In this document: in pieces, positions 58,084-64,000 of the stretch
Layout of the letters: every line of letters starts with the position of its first letter
Numbering within the stretch: position 1 is the stretch's first letter
From: Macrosoma leucophasiata
Taxonomy: Eukaryota > Arthropoda > Insecta > Lepidoptera > Hedylidae
Length of the DNA: 64,000 nt
Direction: 5' to 3'
Assembly: GCA_036365455.1 (NCBI GenBank)
Contig: JAWQUS010000016.1
Span: 12,609,001-12,673,000, forward strand
The notes under the pieces: model-generated
Database searches by the model: none
What the model was told of the DNA's origin: nothing
What the model saw: the letters and a program-made list of their open reading frames with translations, nothing else
Position numbers and translations under genes: made by a program

Positions 58084-58199
58084 ATTCAGCCAGTATTCCA
58101 GAGGGCGAGGTTACCGCGACTGGCGCACTCGAGGGGACCCCACACTTATCAATTCACTCTGGCGCAGCCGACAGCCTCTCGGAATTCGGAAACAGCTCG
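58084..58199 (+). CDS. Host gene exon: extracellular segment
   Basis: Acceptor gtgtttgtacacag ends at 58083 (a second AG six bases on keeps the phase). The donor agctcg|gtgagt at 58199/58200 is canonical. Entered in phase 1, as the signal-peptide exon requires, it reads D then SASIPEGEVTATGALEGT, PHLSIHSGAADSLSEFGNSS: acidic, Ser/Thr/Gly-rich, with an NSS glycosylation sequon. This is typical of the stalk of a type I membrane protein, and the junction ALA-D is a good signal-peptidase site. It leaves in phase 0. In the alternative phase 2 frame it reads an Arg-rich FSQYSRGRGYRDW sequence leaving in phase 1. Both are open. The first looks more natural. Confidence 0.6.
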
Positions 58200-58860
58200 G
58201 TGAGTCTCACAAACACGTTTCAAACTAAGCACCCGACTGTGCGGTCACAGGCAACGAGGATTATGTCAAAGCCATTGTGCAGTTATCATTTTTTTGCTCA
58301 TTAATTTTAGTTGGATAGCCGTCTGTTTGGTCCTATTTATTTATTTAGTATAAAAATAAAATGCTGTAAGTACCTATCTTTACGTTGCTTGTAATATAAC
58401 TCTGTGGCTTAGTGGTTATATACCATATATAGCAGTTTACTACCACTCAGTAAAGTTAGTGAGTACCACTCAGTAACGTCCTAGGTTCGATCATCGAGAA
58501 AAAAATTATGAGGTTGAAATATATTATATATGCCATGTATATAAGTGGAGTATTATTGTGATTAATTTTGTCTCCTACTTTCGGCTCCTTAGTTCTTCAA
58601 TCTCCACAAAACATTTAAATAATATGGCTTTTTATTTTATCAAGTTTTAGCACCAATGCCCATAGCTTTAACATGGAATTCTGTACAAACTTTCATCTCG
58701 TAGTTAATCCTCTTAGGGAATAAATCTCCGAAAATCCTTTCTTAGTGATCATTTAAATTATACAAGGAAAACTTATGACATAAATAAGATAGTGCTTTCG
58801 TACTTTATGTTTGTGTTACAAGGCGTTTTATGTTTATCTGCAACAGTTGTGTTGCATTTA
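58200..58860. other. Intron with a tRNA-like relic
   Basis: At 58397-58505 an A box (tggcttagtgg) and a B-box-like ggttcgatcat surround a duplicated taccactcagtaa (13 bases, two copies), ending in AAAAAAA. Probably a decayed SINE head. No other feature. Confidence 0.45.
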
Positions 58861-60046
58861 TCTATAGGTACTTAAAATAAATCTGTAGAAGTGTAAATTC
58901 TGTACATTAATAATATTGGAAAAATAAATACCAGGTAATAATGTTATTAGATCGATACCGAACACAAATATATGATTAGAATTTTTTTTGTCTGTCTTTC
59001 TGTCTGTTTGTTCAAGCATCACAGAAAAACTACAGGTCCGATTACAATGAAACTTGGTATGATTATATTTTAACCTTTGGCGCACAACACTGGGTACTTT
59101 TATCCCGGAAAAATGTCTGTTTGTCTGTGTGTTTATGCACGCTAATATCAGAAACGGCTTATTCGATTTGTGATTTTCACAAATATATTGTGGTAAGTTT
59201 CACTTAACATTTAGTGTTTGTTTCATGTGAATCGGTTCAGAAATAAAAAAGTTATGTCAATTTATAGAATCGTATCGAATATTTTTAAGCTTTTCTGTAT
59301 CTTAGTTCTATGTTTTAGGGAGTTTCGTACCTAATAGGTAAAAACGGACCCTACGGATAACTAATCCCCCGCTGTCTGTCTGTCTGTCCGTCCATACATC
59401 TGTCTGTCACCAGGCTATATCTCATAAATAGTGATAGCTAGAAAGCTAACATTTTCACAAATTATGTATTTCTGTTACCGCTATAATGTAGACGCTTAAA
59501 ATTTTCACCGAATTTTTAGGTCTTATGTTGTATTGTAGCTTCCATAATAAATCGATATAGGTACGTACAAATAAATAAAATTGGAGTGTCTGTTTGTAAT
59601 ATAAAAATAACCACTTTTTACTAAACGCATATACACGGTACATATACCAAAACAAAATTTTTTACAATTTTTGTCTGTCTGTCTGTCTGTTTGGCGGGAC
59701 TTATCTTGGGAACGGCTTGACCGATTTTGAGGGGACTATACATAAATACATACCTACATACAAATAAGAAGAATTGGAGTGTCTCCGATTTTGACGGGAC
59801 TTTCACTGGCAGATAGCTGATGTGATATGGATTAACTTGAGCTACTTTTATCTCCATACAACCATACATAACTTCATACAAATACATAGAATTTGAGTGT
59901 CTCCGATTTTGACGGGACTTTCACTGGCTGATGTAATAAGGAGTAACTTACGCTACTTATATACTAGCTGCGCCCACGACTTCGTCCGGGTAGATACTGA
60001 ACAATCATATTTTTTCTCACGTAGACGAAGTCGCGGGCACAGCTAA
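58861..60046 (+). mobile_element. Helitron-like element, subfamily 1, full length
   Basis: Starts TCTATAGGTACTTAAAATAA after A; ends acgtagacgaagtcgcggg, cacagCTAA before T. 1186 bp with no coding frame. It contains microsatellite-like CTGTCTGTCTGTC tracts and two copies of the ggagtgtctccgattttgac unit near its 3' end. It defines the intact aagcgtctacattatag junction used to recognise the insert at 19205. Confidence 0.75.
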
Positions 60047-60084
60047 TGTTAACATAAAATACATATATTATGTACTTCGATTAG

Positions 60085-60295
60085 GTAGGCACGCATCAGT
60101 GCTGCCGCAGCACTACTGGTCTCCATATAGTATCTATAAGTTTATATTAATAAGAGATTACGATGCTAGCTACGCGACAAAGTCGCAGCAGCAAGCAGTA
60201 GGTACCGACTTATGTAAACTTATAGAGAATCCCGTATTACTGCGTAGTATATAGTATCCCGTATTACACCAGTAGTGCTGCGTGCAGCGGAGTTC
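60085..60295. repeat. Inverted-repeat element (MITE-like)
   Basis: tgctgccgcagcactactgg at the left and accagtagtgctgcgtgcag at the right are inverted, with a second inner pair tataagttta / taaacttata. About 210 bp. Confidence 0.55.
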
Positions 60296-60773
60296 GGAAT
60301 CACACCTTAAGGATGGAGTTACGTTTTTTTTTTATTTATTTAATCTATACTTATAATAAAACTGTAGAAGTTCAAATTCTGTACATTAAAAATATTGAAA
60401 AAATAAATACATGGGGATGTTACTAGATCGATACCGAACCCAAATATGTGATTAGAAATCTTTTTGTCTGTCTGTCTGTTTGTTCAAGCATCACATAAAA
60501 ACTACCGGTCCGATTACAATGAAACTTGGTATGATTATATTTTAACCTTTGGCGCACAACACTGGGTACTTTTTATCCCGGAAAAATGTCTGTTTGTCTG
60601 TGTGTTTATGCACGCTAATATGAGAAACGGCTTATTCGATTTGTTGTTTTAACTAATATATTGTGGTAAGTTTCACTTAATGTTAAGTGTTTTTTTCATG
60701 TGAATCGGTTCAGAAATAAAAAAGTTATGTCAATTTAAAGATTCGTATCGAATATTTTTAAGCTATTCTATTA

Positions 60774-62055
60774 GGTTGGGGAAAAAGTTTCTTCACATTT
60801 TTTAAGATTATTCAAAACATTTTTTAATATAGTTTATTTAAATTTAACTTAAGTATGTATGTACCATTTTGTTCGATAACCTTTTGCCATCTTGTAGGTA
60901 GGGACATGATCCCATTGCTATAAAAATTTTGGGACTTCTCATCAAAATACCGCGACAAGTGGATTTGGCAGTCCTCTCGTGATGTTAACCTAACATTGCA
61001 TAAAGAATTCTGAAGAGACCTAAACAGGTGGAAATCTGAAGGTGCAAGGTCAGGACTATACGGCGGATGCATTAACACCTCCCAGCCAAACTCTCTTAAT
61101 TTTTGCTGAGTGGCTATAGATGTGTGAGGTCTAGCGTTATCATGATGAAACACCACACCCCTTCTGTTGATCAATTCCGGCCGCTTTCTCTCAACTTATT
61201 GCTTTAATCTCATCAGTTGTTCGCAGTAGAGTTCAGAATCGATAGTCCTGCCTGGTGGTAATAGCTCATAATGAATAATGCCCTTCCAATCCCACCACAC
61301 ACACAACATCACCTTATTGCGAGTTAACCCGGGTTTCGCCACAGTCTGTGAAGCCTGACCGGCCTTTGACCACCACCACCTTTTTCGCACGTTCTTGTCG
61401 TACGTGATCCACTTTTCATCACCAGTTATCAGCTTCTTCAAAAATGATTCGGTTTCATTACGTCGTAATAAAGAATCTCAAATGAGTACCACGGTTCATT
61501 AGGTTTCTTCCAGTGAGCTCGTGAGGTATCCAAATATCGAGCTTTTTTTGTACCCAGCTTTTTTCAAATGCGCCAAAACCGTTTTGTGATCAATTCTCAG
61601 TTCTTCAGCTACGTCGTAACTACTGATATGTCGATCTTGCTCCACTTTTTCAAAAATGGCATCCATTTTATCCGTAATAGGGCGACCAGAGCGAGGTGCA
61701 TCTTTGACATCAAAATTTCCGGATTGAAAACGCTTAAACCAAATTTGTGCTACTCTCACAGACACTGCACTAGGTCCATAAACATCGAAAATTTTCTTCG
61801 CGGCTTGCGTTGCATTTTTACCTTTTTTGTAGTAAAATGTTAAAATGTATCGAATTTCTTCATTAGATTCACTCATCTTGACAGTACGAAATACAAATGA
61901 AAATCACACATTTGCCTAATTTGAATTTGGAATTATGTTCTTTAAAATTTTAACTTTCAATGATACCAAAACCAGCCAGATACAAATACTACAGCCAAAA
62001 AGATTTTATTACAAGTTCATACATACTATAATGCGAAAAGACTTTTTCCCCAACC
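60774..62055 (-). mobile_element. Cecropia-type mariner, copy D, nested in the Helitron-like element
   Basis: Both ends intact (ggttggggaaaaagtttctt ... ctttttccccaacc) with TA flanks. The transposase N-terminus reads MSESNEEIRYILTFYY without the 5-base insertion. It is disabled by a frameshift near 61490-61525, a stop in KQ-VERKRPEL near 61197 and small indels. The catalytic motifs DEKW, HHDNARPH and SPDLAPSD are still legible. Confidence 0.92.
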
Positions 62056-62139
62056 TATTATATCATAGTTCTATCTTTCAGGGGGTTTCGTACTAAAAAG
62101 TAAAAGCGGACCCTACGGATAACTAATCCATCGCTGTCT

Positions 62140-62170
<31 letters not shown>

Positions 62171-62574
62171 ACCAGGCCGTATCTCATAAATGGTGATAGC
62201 CAGAAAGCTTACATTTCACACAAATCATGTATTTCTGTTATTAATAACTAAAAATAAGAAAATGAAAATGAGGGGGCATACAACAAAGGTGTTTTTTTTC
62301 GTATGGTTTTTTGCACGACAACAACGGCAGCAAGTAGACGCTTAAAATTTTCACAGAATTTTTAGGTCTTATGTTGTATATTACCTTCCATAATAAATCT
62401 ATACAAATAAATAAAATTGGAGTGTCTGTTTGTAATATAAAAATAACCGTTTTTTACTAAATGCATATGTATGTGTACTCGGTACATATACCAAAACAAC
62501 ATTTTTTACAATTTTTGTCTGTTTGTCTGTCTGTCTGTTTGTTCCCGCTAATCTCGGGAACGGCTAGACCAATT

Positions 62575-62895
62575 TTGACGGGACTTTCACTGGCAGATAG
62601 CTTATGTAACAAGGAGTAAATTAGGCTACTTTTATCTCCATACATCCATACATACATACCTACATACAGATAAGTAGAATTGGAGTGTATCCGACTTTCA
62701 CGGGACTTCCACGGGTAGGTAGCTGATGTAATAAGGAGTAACTTAGGCTACTTTTATCTCCATACAACCATTCATACATACATTCATACCTACATACAAA
62801 TAAGTAGAATTGGAGTGTATCCGACTTTGACGGGACTTTCACTGGCAGATAGCTTATGTAATAAGGTACTCCTTACTTAGGCTACTTTTATACCA
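62575..62895 (+). repeat. Imperfect tandem repeats inside the Helitron-like element
   Basis: Units of about 120-125 bp containing gacgggactttcactggcag, ggagtaacttaggctacttt and catacatacctacatacaaa, about 2.5 copies. The same unit is present one to two times in the other subfamily 1 copies. Confidence 0.75.
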
Positions 62896-63120
62896 GCTGC
62901 GCCCACGACTTCGTCCGAGTAGATACTGAACAATCATACTTATTCTCACGTTGACGAGGTCGCGGGCACAGCTAGTTAAACATATAACTATTGTACAATT
63001 TGAACTACAGCAAAAAGCCTGAAGAAGTTTGTGCTGATGCAGATTCAATTTATTATCGATTTTTTCGTTTTTTTTAGTTACGAATATGTAGTAGTTAATA
63101 CAAGTAATATATTGACGCAG

Positions 63121-63242
63121 GGAACGCCGAGGTGTACATAGTGCTAGCGCTGCTGATCGGGTTCGTGACGGTGGTGGTGGGGTGCTGGCTGTCGGACAAC
63201 TGCTGGTCACCGGAGCCGGAGGACGTGCTGGCGGGCGGGTGA
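63121..63242 (+). CDS. Host gene terminal exon: transmembrane helix and short tail
   Basis: Acceptor attgacgcag ends at 63120. Entered in phase 1 it reads NAEV then YIVLALLIGFVTVVVG, a clear membrane-spanning helix, followed by CWLSDNCW and an acidic SPEPEDVLAGG tail, with a TGA stop at 63240-63242. GC-rich like the 34807 exon. It would be the membrane anchor and cytosolic end of a small type I protein. The preferred frame of the 58084 exon ends in phase 0, which would instead need the weaker acceptor ccgag at 63131 (starting at VYIVLAL), or an unseen exon in between. Family not recognised. Confidence 0.65.
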
Positions 63243-64000
63243 CCCGTGGCGGCGGGCGCGTGCACGCACGTGTAGCGCCCGCCCTCCGCGGCCGAGCGCG
63301 AGAGCCCGTCGGGCGCGGGCTCGCTGTCGCCGGTGCTGCCGCCGCCGGCGCCGCCGCCCGCCCGCGCGCCCGCCTTCCTGCACGCCGCGCGCCACCTCTG
63401 CCGCGGAGCCTGCCTCTCCCTCCCCTGTGATAGGAGACACCATCCGCCGGTTTTTTGACCGGACACCCCGCAGCGCTCTTGCCGCCTGCACGAAAAAACT
63501 AATGGAAATCATATTCCGACTATAGCGAATGGTGTAGTGTGCGACATCGAATAGTTCGGTAGACACCGCCCAAAACGGGCTTGAACGTTCTAATATTATT
63601 TGTGCAGTTTCGTCTGTGTCGTGAAACGGTGACAAGGTGTAAAAACTAGTCGATGAACTGTAAGAGCTTCGATTAATAATATTATGTTTATTCGTATATA
63701 GGTATGCGAGATTGTGACGGTGTATCGGGAATAGCGGATTACGGTGTAAACTGTGTCATTATGGATCTCTCATCGTAGGCTACGCTTCTAGAGGTCGCTC
63801 TGATTTGAATTCAAGTAACCTTACCTGACACGTGGTGCCGCCGCGTTTTCTCTTTGTATCACTATACTATTGTTTCTAAAAGTATGTGCCTTGAAACGCT
63901 TTCCTCGACTTGACTTGTAGTTTAGAGCGTGTTTGGAACCCTTTAGAAGAAATTTCTTCTCTCTGTCTGTATGGACAAGTATCCGATATAGTGAGTGCAA
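63243..64000 (+). other. Probable 3'UTR and downstream region
   Basis: Very GC-rich to about 63430, then falling to AT-rich. Long minus-strand frames (63095-63466, 63207-63635) reflect base composition. No AATAAA is seen in the window, so the transcript end may lie beyond it or use a variant signal. Confidence 0.4.

Larger units (their letters stand above)
60344..62973 (+). mobile_element. Helitron-like element, subfamily 1, full length with nested mariner
   Basis: Starts TCTATACTTATAATAAAACT after A; ends acgttgacgaggtcgcggg, cacagCTAG before T. Removing the mariner (60774-62055) restores the block order of 58861-60046. It also carries the 95-bp insert at 62240-62333, related to the ends of 19205-20425. 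Confidence 0.8.

Noticed and set aside
63095..63635. Minus-strand frames of 118-142 codons over the terminal exon
   Set aside because: Mirror of a GC-rich plus-strand exon and 3'UTR; low-complexity Gly/Arg/Ala composition.

Overview
The window looks like nuclear DNA of a moth or butterfly (Lepidoptera). The evidence is an AT-rich background densely filled with insect repeats: a BEL/Pao retrotransposon, a Penelope-like element, cecropia-type and other mariners, RTE and jockey-like LINE fragments, small Helitron-like elements ending in a GC hairpin plus CTAG, and at least twelve pieces of one SINE-like family that opens with an ACTGGTGGTAG-type sequence. No species can be named from this. There is no bacterial-type operon, CRISPR array or rRNA gene.

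Layout. 1-5.5 kb: gag-pol of a BEL/Pao element with an uninterrupted frame, probable 3' LTR, then a foldback-element remnant with a LINE tail. 5.5-6.3 kb: truncated mariner. 7.7 kb: tRNA-like gene. 8.6-9.7 kb: two Helitron-like elements. 10.6-11.0 kb: GC-rich, CpG-rich island with an arthropod initiator match and a splice donor, the likely 5' end of a host gene. 12-17 kb: Helitron-like, SINE-like and RTE fragments, many nested. 18.5-21 kb: a Helitron-like copy carrying a SINE-like unit and a 1.2 kb GC-rich insert. 22.6-24.7 kb: Helitron helicase scrap, then a Penelope-like element with inverted terminal repeats and a 12-bp target duplication. 30.2-34.1 kb: jockey-like LINE split by a mariner. 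34.8 kb: a short exon with a signal peptide behind three uORFs. 37-47 kb: two tRNA-type genes, foldback elements, two more mariners, SINEs. 48-53 kb: Penelope terminal-repeat pieces and Helitron-like elements. 53.6 kb: second GC-rich island. 58.1 kb: short exon. 58.9-63.0 kb: two full-length Helitron-like elements, one with a mariner inside. 63.1 kb: terminal exon encoding a transmembrane helix and a short tail.

The host signal is a single plus-strand gene scattered over at least 52 kb: 5'UTR exon near 10.9 kb, signal-peptide exon at 34.8 kb, extracellular exon at 58.1 kb and transmembrane terminal exon at 63.1 kb, with an optional GC-rich exon at 53.6 kb. It would make a small type I membrane protein of about 93 or 135 residues depending on splicing. 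I do not recognise the family. Nearly everything else is transposable elements, and their nesting gives a relative chronology: SINE-like units, the LINE and Helitrons came first and cecropia-type mariners jumped into them later.
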